Positions 7,967 through 17,901 of a stretch of 64,000 nucleotides of DNA are shown one piece after another. The translations under genes were made by a program, and so were the position numbers. The notes beneath the pieces were generated by a model. It ran no database searches, had not been told where the DNA came from, and saw only the letters and a list, made by a program, of their open reading frames with translations. The stretch is from Pelagicoccus sp. SDUM812003 (GTDB lineage Bacteria > Verrucomicrobiota > Verrucomicrobiia > Opitutales > Opitutaceae), in contig NZ_JARXHY010000001.1 in NCBI RefSeq assembly GCF_031127815.1, positions 248,001-312,000 of the forward strand. Reading direction: 5' to 3'. Every line of letters starts with the position of its first letter. The first letter of the stretch is position 1.

Positions 7967-9865
7967 TTAGCTCCACTCGTCGCGGGCGTCGGGATTGGCG
8001 ATGATGTACTCGGTGATGGCTTCGATGAAGGCGTCGCCATAGGCTTCTAGTTTCTTGTAGCCGACTCCGGAGATCTCGCTGAACTTCTCTTCGTTGGTGG
8101 GGAAGTAGCGGGCCATTTCGCGCAGCGAGACGTCGGAGAAAACGATGTAGGGCGGCACGCCTTGCTCGTCGGCTAGCTCCTTGCGCAGCGAGCGCAGGAT
8201 AGCGAAGAGGTCCTCGTCGCACTCGATGCCGCCCGAGGAGCGCTGGCGATCGCGTTGTAGGGCGTTGTCGGATACCGGAAGCTTGGTGAGCGTGATGGGC
8301 GTTCGGTCGCGCAGGGCGGCTACGCCTTTAGCGGTCAGGGAAAGGGCGCCGTACGCTTCGGAGTCCTGAAACACGAAGTCGCGGCGGATGAGCTCCCGCC
8401 CGAAGTACTGCCACTCCGCCCGTTTGTGCTCGCCGCCGATGTCGTAGGTGGAGAGCCGGTCGTGCCCCCATTTGAGCACTTTTTCGTTTCGCGAACCGAG
8501 CAGGACATCTACGATGTGGTTGATGCCGACCCCGAAGCCGGACGCTTTCTGCACACGGAAGATGCAGGACATGAATTTCTGAGCGGCCACGGTGCCGTCG
8601 AAGGTTTCCTTGGGCTGGTTGCAGTTGTCGCAATTGCCGCAATTGTCTTCGGGCCATTTTTCGGAAAAGTAGTCGAGCAGCACTTCGCGGCGACAGTGGG
8701 AAGATTCCGCGTAGTGCACCATTTTGCGTAGTTGATCGTTGGCTACTTCGCGTTCCTGAGGATCCGATTTGTCGGCGATGAACTGCAGCTGTTTCGCCAC
8801 ATCGCCTGGCGAAAAGTAGAGCACGCACTCCGATGGCAGACCATCGCGACCTGCCCGTCCCGTTTCCTGGTAGTAGCCTTCGATGTTTTTTGGAATGTCC
8901 TGATGGATGACGTAGCGCACGTTCGGCTTGTCGATCCCCATGCCGAAAGCGATGGTGGCGCAGATGACCTTAACCTCGTCGCGGATGAAGGCTTCCTGGT
9001 TTTTGGAACGCTGGAGAGGCGTCATGCCCGCGTGGTATGGAAGCGCTTCCACGCCTTCCTGACGGAGGCGGTCCGCGGTTTGTTCAGCGGATTTTCGCGA
9101 GTAGCAATAGATGATGCCGGACTCGTAGGGACGAGCGTTTACGAACTTTTGGATTTGCCGGAACACCGCCTGTTTAGGCTCGACGCGGTATGCGAGGTTG
9201 GGGCGATTGAAGGAGGCGACGTAGTCGGTCGGGTCGCGAAGGTTTAGCTGTTTGACGATGTCGCTGCGCACGCGCTCGGTGGCGGTGGCGGTGAGGGCCA
9301 TGAAGGGTGTATCCGGAAAACGGCGACGCAGCTCCGCGAGCTGTCGGTACTCCGGACGAAAGTCATGGCCCCATTCGGAAATGCAATGGGCCTCATCGAC
9401 CGCGAATCGGCAGGTGTTCCACTGTCTCAGATCGTCGAGAAATCCGGAGAGCATCAGGCGCTCAGGGGCGACGTAGAGCACCTTGTAGTCGCCGGCGAAG
9501 AGTTTGGCGTAGCGTTTGCGAGCTTCGTCCCTGGCCAGCGATGAATTCAGGAAAGTGGCGGCCACCCCGTTTTCGGTCAAGCCGTCGACTTGATCCTTCA
9601 TCAAGGCGATGAGCGGTGAAATGACTACGGTGAGCCCGTCGGAGAGAACCGCGGGAAGCTGGTAGCAGAGGGACTTGCCGCCCCCGGTGGGAAGCAGGGC
9701 GAAAACGTCGCGTCCCGCCAAGGCGTCGGAGATGATGGCTTCTTGTAAGGGACGGAAGGAATCGTGCCCGAAGTAGCGTTTCAGGGCGTCGAGGGCGGCG
9801 TTTCTGGTATCGGTGGTCACTCTATCGATGGCGCTTGAGGGAATGGGAGATAGGGAAGCCACCAT
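7967..9865 (-). CDS. recQ: ATP-dependent DNA helicase RecQ
   Basis: About 632 residues from the ATG at 9865, preferred because the upstream in-frame extension (to 9952) lacks homologous-looking sequence. Motif I LLPTGGGKSLCYQ lies near residue 62, the DEAH box with the RecQ aromatic-rich loop (DEAHCISEWGHDFRPEY) near 158, and motif VI ETGRAGRDG near 330. The RQC zinc-binding Cys pairs are visible (CRREVLLDYF...CGNCDNC), and an HRDC domain occupies the last 90 residues (LRSLRKELADEQGVPPYIVF). RecQ unwinds 3'-5' in recombination repair and fork processing. It is divergent from the thioredoxin-like gene. Confidence 0.97.
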   Translation of the reverse strand: MVASLSPIPSSAIDRVTTDTRNAALDALKRYFGHDSFRPLQEAIISDALAGRDVFALLPTGGGKSLCYQLPAVLSDGLTVVISPLIALMKDQVDGLTENGVAATFLNSSLARDEARKRYAKLFAGDYKVLYVAPERLMLSGFLDDLRQWNTCRFAVDEAHCISEWGHDFRPEYRQLAELRRRFPDTPFMALTATATERVRSDIVKQLNLRDPTDYVASFNRPNLAYRVEPKQAVFRQIQKFVNARPYESGIIYCYSRKSAEQTADRLRQEGVEALPYHAGMTPLQRSKNQEAFIRDEVKVICATIAFGMGIDKPNVRYVIHQDIPKNIEGYYQETGRAGRDGLPSECVLYFSPGDVAKQLQFIADKSDPQEREVANDQLRKMVHYAESSHCRREVLLDYFSEKWPEDNCGNCDNCNQPKETFDGTVAAQKFMSCIFRVQKASGFGVGINHIVDVLLGSRNEKVLKWGHDRLSTYDIGGEHKRAEWQYFGRELIRRDFVFQDSEAYGALSLTAKGVAALRDRTPITLTKLPVSDNALQRDRQRSSGGIECDEDLFAILRSLRKELADEQGVPPYIVFSDVSLREMARYFPTNEEKFSEISGVGYKKLEAYGDAFIEAITEYIIANPDARDEWS

Positions 9866-10061
9866 TGGGTATGGCTCGGATAGCTCGGGGCAAGGGCGAA
9901 TGCGCCCGCGGGCGATTTGAGCTGAGCGCAACGCATTTTTGCCACGTTGCAAAAATAGGTTGCATGCCGGAGCGGGGCGAGAGGGAGAGGGTTATTTAAA
10001 AATGGGGTGTGAAAAGGATTGGCGATGCAGGCGATTGAATGGTTGGGTCGTAGGTCAGACT

Positions 10062-11021
10062 ATGAAGCACTCCAAAGCTCGACGAGCCACACTCGTTTTT
10101 CTTTTCACGCTCACCGCCTTGGTGCCCTGCGTTTCGTGGGGTCAGTCGGAAGCCAGTCTTAAAGAGCAGCACGATGCTCTGATCGCTACGGCCCGCGACG
10201 AAAGCGCGGACTACGCAAGCGCGGTGGAGGAGGCTCGCGAGGCGGGCATGTCGTCTAGCTGGCTGTTGGAGGCGGACATCGTGCGAGCCCTTTCCACCGG
10301 TGACGTGGAGGGAATCCTCGGGCTATTGCCTCGGCTTGACGCGGTGGGCGACGACTTTCGCTACGGGGTCGGACGCGAGTTCATTTCAGCGCAGCAGCTT
10401 TCCGGATTCGCGGACACGCTTCGCTGCGTGGTGGCGTATCGCGAGGAGGACATGGAGCGATTCGAGCGCTTTGCGGTGGAATCGTTTCGCAAGGCGCCGG
10501 GCTTCAATCAGGCCTTCGGTATCGGCAATCTCCTGAGTCAGTATCGCCACCAGCAGGCCCGCGAGGAAGCGATGGCGGATTTTCGCATCCCGATGGACAT
10601 GGTGTTGGCGAATGTGGAGGGCGAGAGCAAGACCTTGGCGGAGTGGGTTGGTGACGACAAGGCGCTGCTGCTGGATTTTTGGGCGAGCTGGTGCGGCCCT
10701 TGCATTCGCTTGATGCCGAGCCTTCGCGAAAAGTCGGCGGCTCTATCCGAGCAGGGTATTTTCGTGGCGGGCGTGAATACGGACGAGTCGGAGCAGCTGG
10801 AGAAAGCGACTAAGGTTCGCGAGCAGCGTCAGATGGAGTCGGTTCCCTGGCTGCTGGATCGCAACGGAGGCGACCTGAGCATGATGCTGATGATCGACTC
10901 CATCCCGCGCATGGTGCTGGTCGATCCGGAAGGTCGGGTTTTGTACAACGGGCATCCTTCCGATCCGAAGCTGGGCGACGCTTTGGCCAAACTGGACGTA
11001 AGCTTGCCGGAAGAGCACTAG
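10062..11021 (+). CDS. Exported TlpA/ResA-type thioredoxin-like protein
   Basis: About 319 residues from the ATG at 10062, chosen because it opens directly on a signal peptide (MKHSKARRATLVFLFTLTAL...SWGQSEAS). Residues about 20-175 are helical with no recognised domain. The C-terminal 140 residues form a thioredoxin fold with the active site DFWASWCGPCIRLMPSL (WCGPC) and a cis-Pro region (DSIPRMVLVDPEGRVL). Such proteins reduce or isomerise disulfides in the periplasm, for example in cytochrome c maturation or oxidative-stress defence. The helical N-terminal extension is longer than in simple ResA. A REP-like palindrome follows about 20 bp after the stop. Confidence 0.85.
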   Translation: MKHSKARRATLVFLFTLTALVPCVSWGQSEASLKEQHDALIATARDESADYASAVEEAREAGMSSSWLLEADIVRALSTGDVEGILGLLPRLDAVGDDFRYGVGREFISAQQLSGFADTLRCVVAYREEDMERFERFAVESFRKAPGFNQAFGIGNLLSQYRHQQAREEAMADFRIPMDMVLANVEGESKTLAEWVGDDKALLLDFWASWCGPCIRLMPSLREKSAALSEQGIFVAGVNTDESEQLEKATKVREQRQMESVPWLLDRNGGDLSMMLMIDSIPRMVLVDPEGRVLYNGHPSDPKLGDALAKLDVSLPEEH

Positions 11022-11040
11022 GCGGGCGGGCTCGACGGGG

Positions 11041-11065
11041 GCGCCTTCCGCGGGAAGGCGGCTAC
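11041..11065. repeat. Palindromic repeat, family 2 (copy 1)
   Basis: GCGCCTTCCGCGGGAAGGCG followed by GCTAC. It contains the perfect-arm palindrome GCCTTCC/GGAAGGC. The same 25-nt element, differing at one base, occurs at 12399-12423. Both lie just 3' of a gene on the plus strand. Confidence 0.6.
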
Positions 11066-11253
11066 GCGGGGTGGCTGTGAGGTGTCGATTGGTTTGAGCG
11101 CCTTTCGCAGTACCGAGGAGCGAATGCGACGACACTCGAAGACAAGGCGGCTGCGCGGCTTGGCTGAGAAGTAGGGATCGGTTGCGTCCAGAATTCGATT
11201 GTAGGCTTGCTCGATAGGGGAAAAGGCCTTCGCTGCCTGCTTTGCCATTTTTC

Positions 11254-12354
11254 ATGAAAATCGGAAATCTTGAGCTCGAGTCGAACCTTTGCCTGTCGCC
11301 CTTGGCGGGATATACCAATCTGCCGTTTCGCCTAACCGCGAAGACGCTGGGGGGACTGGGGCTGGTGACGACCGATCTGGTCAACGCTCGCTCCCTGCTG
11401 GAGGGACGTCCGGTGGCGTACAAGATGATAGCGACCGACGCTCGCGAGCAACCCATGGCGGTGCAGCTATTTGGCGGGGTGCCGGAGGAAATGCGCGACG
11501 CGGCGGTGATTGCCGAAGAGCATGGGGCTAAGTCGGTGGACATCAACATGGGCTGTCCGGTGAAGAAAGTGGTGAAAACTGGCAGCGGCTCGTCGCTGAT
11601 GCGCGATCAGGATAAAACGCGGGAATTGGTGCGCGGGATGATTGAAGCAATCAAAATCCCGGTGACCGCCAAAATGCGACTCGGTTGGGACGCGGAAAAC
11701 ATCACGGCGCCCGATCTGGCGAAGTCGTTGGAGGACATCGGCGTTTCGGCTATTTTCATCCACGGGCGCACGCGTGCTCAGGGCTTTTCTGGCGGGGTGG
11801 ACCTGGAGGGCATTCGCAAAGTGAAGGAGGCGGTGAAGAGTATCCCGGTGATTGGCAATGGCGATGTGACCACGGCGGAAGCGGCTCGCGTGATGTTGGA
11901 GCGCACCGGTTGCGATGGCGTGAGCATTGGCCGTGGAGCGTTCTACAACCCGTGGATTTTCAAGCAGACCAAGCACTATCTGGAGACCGGCGAGCTGCTG
12001 GCTGACCCGAGCTTCGAGGAGCGGGTGGATTTGATGCGTTTGCACCTCGAGCGCATGATCGAGTTTTATGGTGAGGTGAAAGGCTGCATCCAATTTCGCA
12101 AGGTGGCGGTCTGGTATGCCAAGCGATTTGGGCCGTCCAAGTACTTCAAGGATCGCGTGGTCCGGGTGGAAAGCATGGAGCATTTCGAGGAGATTCTCGA
12201 AGGCTACCGCGAGTGGCGCCTGCGTTTTTGCGATGAGAATGGGGAGCTGCAGGACCGCTACAAACCCGCGGCCCAGTACTCGTCGATCACCGACGGCGCC
12301 CCGGAAGTCAGCGACGCCATCAAGGTCCCTAAGGGTCCGGTGTCGAATTGGTAG
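11254..12354 (+). CDS. dusB: tRNA-dihydrouridine synthase (DusB type)
   Basis: About 366 residues from the ATG at 11254; a TTG four codons upstream is a weaker start. This is an FMN-dependent TIM-barrel enzyme reducing uridine to dihydrouridine in the tRNA D-loop. Motifs are LSPLAGYTNLPFR near the N-terminus, the catalytic-Cys segment DINMGCPVKKVVKTGSGSSL near residue 100, FIHGRTRAQGFSG near 170 and VIGNGDVTTAEAA plus the phosphate-binding DGVSIGRGAFYNPWIF near 225. Assignment to DusB rather than another Dus subgroup rests on overall appearance only. It is convergent with cheA, separated by a long hairpin. Confidence 0.92.
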   Translation: MKIGNLELESNLCLSPLAGYTNLPFRLTAKTLGGLGLVTTDLVNARSLLEGRPVAYKMIATDAREQPMAVQLFGGVPEEMRDAAVIAEEHGAKSVDINMGCPVKKVVKTGSGSSLMRDQDKTRELVRGMIEAIKIPVTAKMRLGWDAENITAPDLAKSLEDIGVSAIFIHGRTRAQGFSGGVDLEGIRKVKEAVKSIPVIGNGDVTTAEAARVMLERTGCDGVSIGRGAFYNPWIFKQTKHYLETGELLADPSFEERVDLMRLHLERMIEFYGEVKGCIQFRKVAVWYAKRFGPSKYFKDRVVRVESMEHFEEILEGYREWRLRFCDENGELQDRYKPAAQYSSITDGAPEVSDAIKVPKGPVSNW

Positions 12355-12398
12355 GGCTAGGTGACGGTGCTTGGCGGGCGACGTCGGATTGGCTGCGG

Positions 12399-12423
12399 GC
12401 GCCTTCCGCAGGAAGGCGGCTAC
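12399..12423. repeat. Palindromic repeat, family 2 (copy 2)
   Basis: GCGCCTTCCGCAGGAAGGCG followed by GCTAC; one base differs from the copy at 11041-11065. It lies 45 bp downstream of the dusB stop. Confidence 0.6.
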
Positions 12424-12477
12424 TTTCTTGGTCGCTACCAGGGGAGAACGCGCCGAGGACGTCGCGTTCCACCACGA

Positions 12478-12513
12478 GAAAGTCCGAGCTTCGCGGGGAA
12501 GGCTCGGACTTTC
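12478..12513. terminator. Bidirectional hairpin between convergent dusB and cheA
   Basis: A perfect 12-bp stem (GAAAGTCCGAGC at 12478-12489 pairing with 12502-12513) with an 11-12 nt loop. It sits between the convergent genes, 30 bp from the cheA stop. Neither side has a long T run, so intrinsic termination is likely but not certain. Confidence 0.55.
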
Positions 12514-12543
12514 GGTTATAAATTTCGTATCCTTGGGAACTCG

Positions 12544-15450
12544 TTACGCTACGTTGATCAGCGACGCGGGATCGAGGATGAGGGCAATGGTGCCGTCGCC
12601 CAGGATGGCGCCGCCAGAGACTCCCGGAATGCCTTGCATCATGCCACCGAGCGACTTGATGACCACTTCCTGTTTGGAGACCATGTCGTCCACCAGCAGG
12701 CCGCAGGGCTTACCACCGGTTTCCACCACTACGACCGTCGCATCCTTCGGATTGGAGATGGCGCCGGGGATGGCGAAGTGCTGGTGCAAGCGGAACAGGG
12801 GAATGACCTTGCCGCGGATGTTGAGAATCTCCTGGTTGCCTTGGATTTTCGCCAGCACGGTTTCGTCCGGGCGGAGGGCGACCTTGACGGAGGTGGTCGG
12901 CAGAATGAAGCGGTCTTCGCCCACTTTGACCACTAGGCCGTCGACGATAGCCATGGTGAGCGGGAGCAGGATGCGGAAGGTGGAACCTTTGCCCAGTTCG
13001 GACTCGATTTCGACCTTGCCGCGCAGCTTCTCGATGTTCTTGCGAACCACGTCCATGCCCACGCCGCGTCCGGAGATGTCGGTGATCTTCTCCGCAGTGG
13101 AGAAGCCTGGGGCGAAAATGAGTTTGTAGATCTCCTCCTTCGGGAGCTGGTCGCCTTCGTCGACGATGCCATTGGCAATAGCCTTCTTGAGCACCTTTTC
13201 CGGGTCGATACCGCGTCCGTCGTCGGTGAGCTCGATCACGATGTTCGAGCCTTGGTGATAGGCCTTGAGGGAGATGGTACCGGTCTCGTCCTTGCCGGCG
13301 GCCACGCGATCGTCGGAGGTGGCTTCGAGGCCGTGGTCCAGAGCGTTTCGGACCATGTGAACCAGCGGATCGCCGATTTCCTCGACCACGTTGCGGTCCA
13401 GTTCGGTGTCCTCGCCGAAGGTTTCGAAGCGAACCTTCTTGCCACACTTGGCGCCGATGTCGCGCACGATGCGGCCCATCTTTTGGAAGGTCTGTTTCAC
13501 CGGAATCATGCGCAGCGCCATGGAGGTGTGCTGCAGTTCCTTGGTGATGCGCGTCAACTGCGACATGTTGCGTTGGAAAACGGAGTTCCCGTCGGAGGCG
13601 TTTTCGCCGCGGGAGCTTTCCAAGAGCTGGCTTTGCACGATGACTAGCTCGCCCACCATGTCCATTAGGTTGTCCAGCTTCCAAGTGTTGACGCGGATAG
13701 TGGCGTTTTCGGCGGCCTTGCGCTTGGCGGCGGATGCGATCTTGGAATCTTGGGCCGGAGCTTCGGCTTGCGAAGCTTCCTCAGGAGAGGAGTCCTCGGC
13801 TGATTCGTCGGCAGCGATAGCGGATTTAGCAGGGGACGCGTCTTCCTTGGCGGCAGCGTTGCTCGACGCGGCGTTGCTGTCGCCGGTCATCTTCACGTAG
13901 TGCTCGGGGCCTTCCATTGCCCAGCGGGCGCGGGCCATGAGTTCGCTCACGGGAATGACCTGGCTCGGCAGGGTGCCATTGGCGAGGGCCTGGGTGATCT
14001 GGTCGATCAGCTGAGTGATGGTGTCCTTGGCGGCCAGGACGAGGTCGATGATGCCGGTGAAGACGTCCAGCTTGTCGTTGCGCACCAGGTCCATCAACGA
14101 CTCGACTTCGTGAGCGAGGCGGTTGACGGGGACCAGGTTGAGGAAGCCGGCGACGCCTTTGATGGTGTGGAAGGAACGGAACATCGAGTTGATGGCGTCG
14201 CGGGAGGTGACGTCTTGCTCGAGCTCCAGGACGGCGGACTCGATCTGGCCGAGGTGATCGACGGCTTCGGTATGAAATTCCTGCAGCAGCTCCTCGTTTT
14301 CCTCCATATTGAGGTCCATGACGATGTCGTACTGGGCGAACTCGGCCAGCAGGCCGTCGTCTTCCGGAAGGTCGTCGGAGGTGGAGTCTGCGGTTTCCGG
14401 AAGGGGATCGGCTTCCGGAGATGGGGTGAATGGCTGGGGATCGCGACCGGCGTTGATCTCCGCCAGAGCGGTTTCCAGCCAGACATTGAATTCGGTGAGG
14501 ATCTGGATGGCGTACTCGTCGTAGGCCGAGGCGGTGTCGAGCAGGGTGTCCATCTTGTCCAGCACGGGCGTGACGGCTTCCTGCACGATCTCTTTGGAGT
14601 CGAATTCGGAATCGAGGTCCTTGAGAAGCGAGTAGACCGGGAGCATGCCCTCGTCGCTGTCCTTGCTGGCTAGCAGCAGCTCGGCGGAAAACTGTTGGGC
14701 GATCTTGGAAAAACTCTCCACCAGGTGGAGCGGCCAGTTGTCGTTGAGCTCGTTGAGAACGAAACTGTCGTTCGTCGGTTCGTCCGCGACAGGTGTGAGC
14801 TCCACGGCTTCGGGCGCTGAAACCTGCTCTTCGGCTCCGGGATTTTTTTCCAGCGGGGTGAGCTGGATATCGTCCAGGCCAGCCTCTTCACTGACGGGAG
14901 TGAGCTCGATGGAATCTGCCTCGCCGGTAGGCGCTGGCGTCTCCTCCGGCTTTTCGAAATCGATGTCGGAAAAGTCGTCGTCGCAGCTGAAGGCAGGTTT
15001 GGCTGGCTCCTGTTCCAAAGCGGTTGAAAAATCGATATCGCCGAAGCCAGGCAGTTTGGTAGGGGCCGCTTCCGCTTCGGCGGTTTCCTGCTCGATGGGC
15101 TCCGCGACGGCGGGCGTCTCGTCGTCGGTGGCGAGATAGGAGGTGAGCGGCTGCTCGTTTCTCAGCTTGTCCACACTATCGCAGCACCACTTGGCGAAGC
15201 TCTGCATGGCTTCGATCGTAGCCGCGTCGAAGAGGGTGGCTTCGTCGAGCATTGGCTGCAGCATTTCCTGGATGGCGACCACGGCTTCGGTGAGGTGCTC
15301 GTCCTGCGGCAAGGACCAGGTAATCTCGTTGACGAGGCTGAAAATGGGGATGAGCCCGTTGTCTGTCTCGGGCTTGGCAAGGTGCGATTCGGAGGTGAGC
15401 TTCGAAGCGATATCCTCGAATTTAGTGATTTCGTCTGGTGACCACGCCAT
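12544..15450 (-). CDS. cheA: Chemotaxis histidine kinase CheA with duplicated N-terminal extension
   Basis: About 968 residues from the ATG at 15450, against about 650 for E. coli CheA. Order: a helical domain (1-95), an acidic linker, a second copy of the same kind of domain (about 238-335), a linker, the HPt domain with phospho-accepting His (FHTIKGVAGFLNL, His near 427), the dimerisation domain, the ATPase (N box HMVRNALDHGLEA near 695; G boxes DDGRGID and GRGVGMDVVRK) and a C-terminal CheW-like domain ending at the stop. All catalytic motifs look intact. It autophosphorylates and passes phosphate to CheY-type regulators under receptor control. The N-terminal duplication is not part of standard CheA. 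The other chemotaxis genes are about 33-39 kb away. Confidence 0.96.
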   Translation of the reverse strand: MAWSPDEITKFEDIASKLTSESHLAKPETDNGLIPIFSLVNEITWSLPQDEHLTEAVVAIQEMLQPMLDEATLFDAATIEAMQSFAKWCCDSVDKLRNEQPLTSYLATDDETPAVAEPIEQETAEAEAAPTKLPGFGDIDFSTALEQEPAKPAFSCDDDFSDIDFEKPEETPAPTGEADSIELTPVSEEAGLDDIQLTPLEKNPGAEEQVSAPEAVELTPVADEPTNDSFVLNELNDNWPLHLVESFSKIAQQFSAELLLASKDSDEGMLPVYSLLKDLDSEFDSKEIVQEAVTPVLDKMDTLLDTASAYDEYAIQILTEFNVWLETALAEINAGRDPQPFTPSPEADPLPETADSTSDDLPEDDGLLAEFAQYDIVMDLNMEENEELLQEFHTEAVDHLGQIESAVLELEQDVTSRDAINSMFRSFHTIKGVAGFLNLVPVNRLAHEVESLMDLVRNDKLDVFTGIIDLVLAAKDTITQLIDQITQALANGTLPSQVIPVSELMARARWAMEGPEHYVKMTGDSNAASSNAAAKEDASPAKSAIAADESAEDSSPEEASQAEAPAQDSKIASAAKRKAAENATIRVNTWKLDNLMDMVGELVIVQSQLLESSRGENASDGNSVFQRNMSQLTRITKELQHTSMALRMIPVKQTFQKMGRIVRDIGAKCGKKVRFETFGEDTELDRNVVEEIGDPLVHMVRNALDHGLEATSDDRVAAGKDETGTISLKAYHQGSNIVIELTDDGRGIDPEKVLKKAIANGIVDEGDQLPKEEIYKLIFAPGFSTAEKITDISGRGVGMDVVRKNIEKLRGKVEIESELGKGSTFRILLPLTMAIVDGLVVKVGEDRFILPTTSVKVALRPDETVLAKIQGNQEILNIRGKVIPLFRLHQHFAIPGAISNPKDATVVVVETGGKPCGLLVDDMVSKQEVVIKSLGGMMQGIPGVSGGAILGDGTIALILDPASLINVA

Positions 15451-15723
15451 GATTTGTGAGCAGTTGTGGGATAGAGAGTTTCGGGTTTGAGAGCCGTATC
15501 GCATTTCATCGTCCCAGCGGTCTCGGTCTTGAGTAGAAAAGCGGAATGGCGCGAGGAGCTTTAGTCCAAACTACTCACCAGCCTAGACCGCAGCGGCTAT
15601 TTCGCAGGGAATTTACGATTGGTGAATACCCGAAGGGCTGGGGCGCGGCGATAGGCGTAAGGCTTGTGGTAAGCGAGCCCGGAGGCCTCGTCGCTCCACC
15701 TTTGACGACGGGCTAGCAAGGAC

Positions 15724-17688
15724 TCAGGTCTTGGCGCCGTTGAGAAGGCTTTGCACCGACGATAGCATGGCTTTGAGCGAGAAGGGCTTTTTGAGCAGGA
15801 TGGCTTCTTTCGGGATGTCGAATTGGGGCAGCAGCTCCTCGGAGTAGCCGGTCATGACGATGACCTTCATGTCGGGGTTCTTCTTCAGCAAGCGCTCCGC
15901 TAGCTCGGAGCCGCGCATTTTGGGCAGGATGAGATCGGTGACCAGCAGCTTGATGTCCTCGTGCGAGCCTTCGAAGAAATCCAGGGCGTCTTCCGCCTGG
16001 TTGGTGGAGTAGACCTGGTAGTTGTAAAGACCGAGAAGGCCGGAAATGCAGTCGCACATGGTTTCGTCGTCCTCCACCACCAGGATGGTTTCGCGCTCGG
16101 TGGAGACCAGGTCCTCGCTGAGGGTCTCGTCCTTGCCGTCGTCTTCGGGCAGCTTGGAGGCGATGACGGGGAGGAAGATGCGGAAGCGGGTGCCTTTTCC
16201 CTGCTCGGATGCGACTTCGATGTGGCCGTTGGCCTGTTTGACGATACCGTAGACGGTGGCGAGGCCCAGCCCGGTGCCCTTGCCTTGCTCCTTGGTGGTG
16301 AAAAACGGCTCGAAGATGCGTTTCTGGGTTTCCGGGTCGATGCCCATGCCGTTGTCCTGGAAGCTGAGCATCATGTAGGATTTGGCTTCCATGTAGTCCG
16401 GCAGCAGCTGCTCGGATTGCTCAGCGTCGCACTGTATGATGGAGAGTTCCATCTGGCCGCCGTCGGGCATGGCGTCGCGGGCGTTGGTGGTGAAGTTGAT
16501 GAGGATCTGCTCGAGGGCGGTGCGGTTGATGTTGACGTAGACAGGGAGGTCGGAAAAGCGGAGGTTGAACTGGATGTTTTCCGGTACCAGGCGACGCAGG
16601 ATCTTCTGCATGTCGGTGGTGACCTTGATGGCGTCGAGCACCTCGGGCTTGAGGTTTTTATTTCGCCGACTGAAGGAGAGCAGCTGCTGGGTGAGGTCGG
16701 CGGCGCGTTCCGCTGCCTTGCGGATCTCGGTGATGAACTTCCGGTTCGGATCGTTATCGTCAATCTTGTCGATGACCAGATCGGAGAAGGACAGGATGAC
16801 CGCTAGAATGTTGTTGAAATCGTGGGCAACGCCACCTGCCAGACGACCCACGGCCTCCATTTTCTGGGATTGGAAAAGGTCCTGCTCGAGGCGGCGAAGC
16901 TGTGAAACGTCCCGCTGTATGACCACGTAGTTGCTGACGAGTCCGTTCTTTCCGTGCACCGGAAAGGCTTTCCAGGAAATGATGAACTCGCTGCCGTCCT
17001 TCTTGTAGCCGACCGTTTCGCCCGCAGCCGGTTGCCCGGAGCGGATGTCTTTGACCATTTCATTGATGACCGAAGGGTCGGTGTTGGGGCCGTTGAGGAT
17101 GGAGATGGGCTTGCCGATGGCGTCGAGGTCGCTGTAGCCGGTGATCTGGGAGAACCCATCGTTGGAGTAGAGGATGCGGGCGTGGCCGCCTTCCCAGTTG
17201 TCGTCGGTGATGAGCACTCCCTCGCCGATGCTCTTCAGTGCGGTGGCGATGAGGCGGATCTGGGTCTCGGTGGTGACGCTTTGGCTGAGGTCCTTGAAGA
17301 AGAGCAAGGCTCCGGAAAGATCGGGGCGAGCCGAGTTGATGTTGGGCTTGAGATGGAAGCTGACGGGCACGATGCCGCCGCTAGGAGTGTGGAGCGTAGC
17401 TTGGGCGTGGGCCAGCTGGGGATTGCGGTAGCGCTCGTCGGCCAGGTCGATAGGCTCGTCGGAGTGGGGATCCATGGCTCGAAACAGCTCGCTGATATGC
17501 AGGCCTCGAGCCATGTCCTGATCCACGCCGAGGATCTGAAGAGCGTTTTTGTTGGCCCTCTCCACCCGTCCCGTGCGGTCGACCACGATGATCCCTTCAC
17601 TGGAGAATTCCAGCAGAGAGTCTGCAAGTGTCTGGGCCTTTTGTTGTTCCTCGTTGTTCTGATTGAGGGACGCTTCGGGCGGAATCAT
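15724..17688 (-). CDS. Hybrid sensor histidine kinase, PAS-PAS-HisKA-HATPase-REC
   Basis: About 654 residues from the ATG at 17688 (the frame stays open to 17763). No transmembrane segment is visible, so it is probably cytoplasmic. PAS 1 covers about residues 18-130 ([19 protein letters not shown]), PAS 2 about 145-265 ([33 protein letters not shown]). The H box [15 protein letters not shown] is near 286, followed by HATPase motifs ([22 protein letters not shown]). A C-terminal receiver ([10 protein letters not shown], phospho-Asp in [10 protein letters not shown] near 584, conserved Lys in LLKKPFS) completes it. Domain order matches hybrid kinases that regulate by internal phosphotransfer. 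Signal unknown. It lies upstream of cheA on the same strand with 273 bp between, so separate transcription is likely. Confidence 0.92.
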   Translation of the reverse strand: MIPPEASLNQNNEEQQKAQTLADSLLEFSSEGIIVVDRTGRVERANKNALQILGVDQDMARGLHISELFRAMDPHSDEPIDLADERYRNPQLAHAQATLHTPSGGIVPVSFHLKPNINSARPDLSGALLFFKDLSQSVTTETQIRLIATALKSIGEGVLITDDNWEGGHARILYSNDGFSQITGYSDLDAIGKPISILNGPNTDPSVINEMVKDIRSGQPAAGETVGYKKDGSEFIISWKAFPVHGKNGLVSNYVVIQRDVSQLRRLEQDLFQSQKMEAVGRLAGGVAHDFNNILAVILSFSDLVIDKIDDNDPNRKFITEIRKAAERAADLTQQLLSFSRRNKNLKPEVLDAIKVTTDMQKILRRLVPENIQFNLRFSDLPVYVNINRTALEQILINFTTNARDAMPDGGQMELSIIQCDAEQSEQLLPDYMEAKSYMMLSFQDNGMGIDPETQKRIFEPFFTTKEQGKGTGLGLATVYGIVKQANGHIEVASEQGKGTRFRIFLPVIASKLPEDDGKDETLSEDLVSTERETILVVEDDETMCDCISGLLGLYNYQVYSTNQAEDALDFFEGSHEDIKLLVTDLILPKMRGSELAERLLKKNPDMKVIVMTGYSEELLPQFDIPKEAILLKKPFSLKAMLSSVQSLLNGAKT

Positions 17689-17829
17689 GGAATGGTTGCG
17701 AAAGGAGACGGGAAAGTTTCGGAAGGTACGGCAAAGCCTGCGGAGCGGAGCAGCTGAATGCAATAGTTCACTAGCAGGCGATTTTACCTAACGACGCCGG
17801 TGAAGAACGTCTCGGACCATGAAAACGGG

Positions 17830-17855
17830 AAGACGCCAGGTCAACCCGGCGTCTT
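17830..17855 (-). terminator. Candidate terminator hairpin downstream of galE
   Basis: AAGACGCC-GGT arms (17830-17841 and 17844-17855) pair over 12 positions with one mismatch. It lies 47 bp past the galE stop on the minus strand, followed by CCCGTTTTC. The T run is short. Confidence 0.5.
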
Positions 17856-17901
17856 GGTAAACGTAAACGCGTAGTTGCGTCCTAACTACGTTCGCGGTGG
17901 A

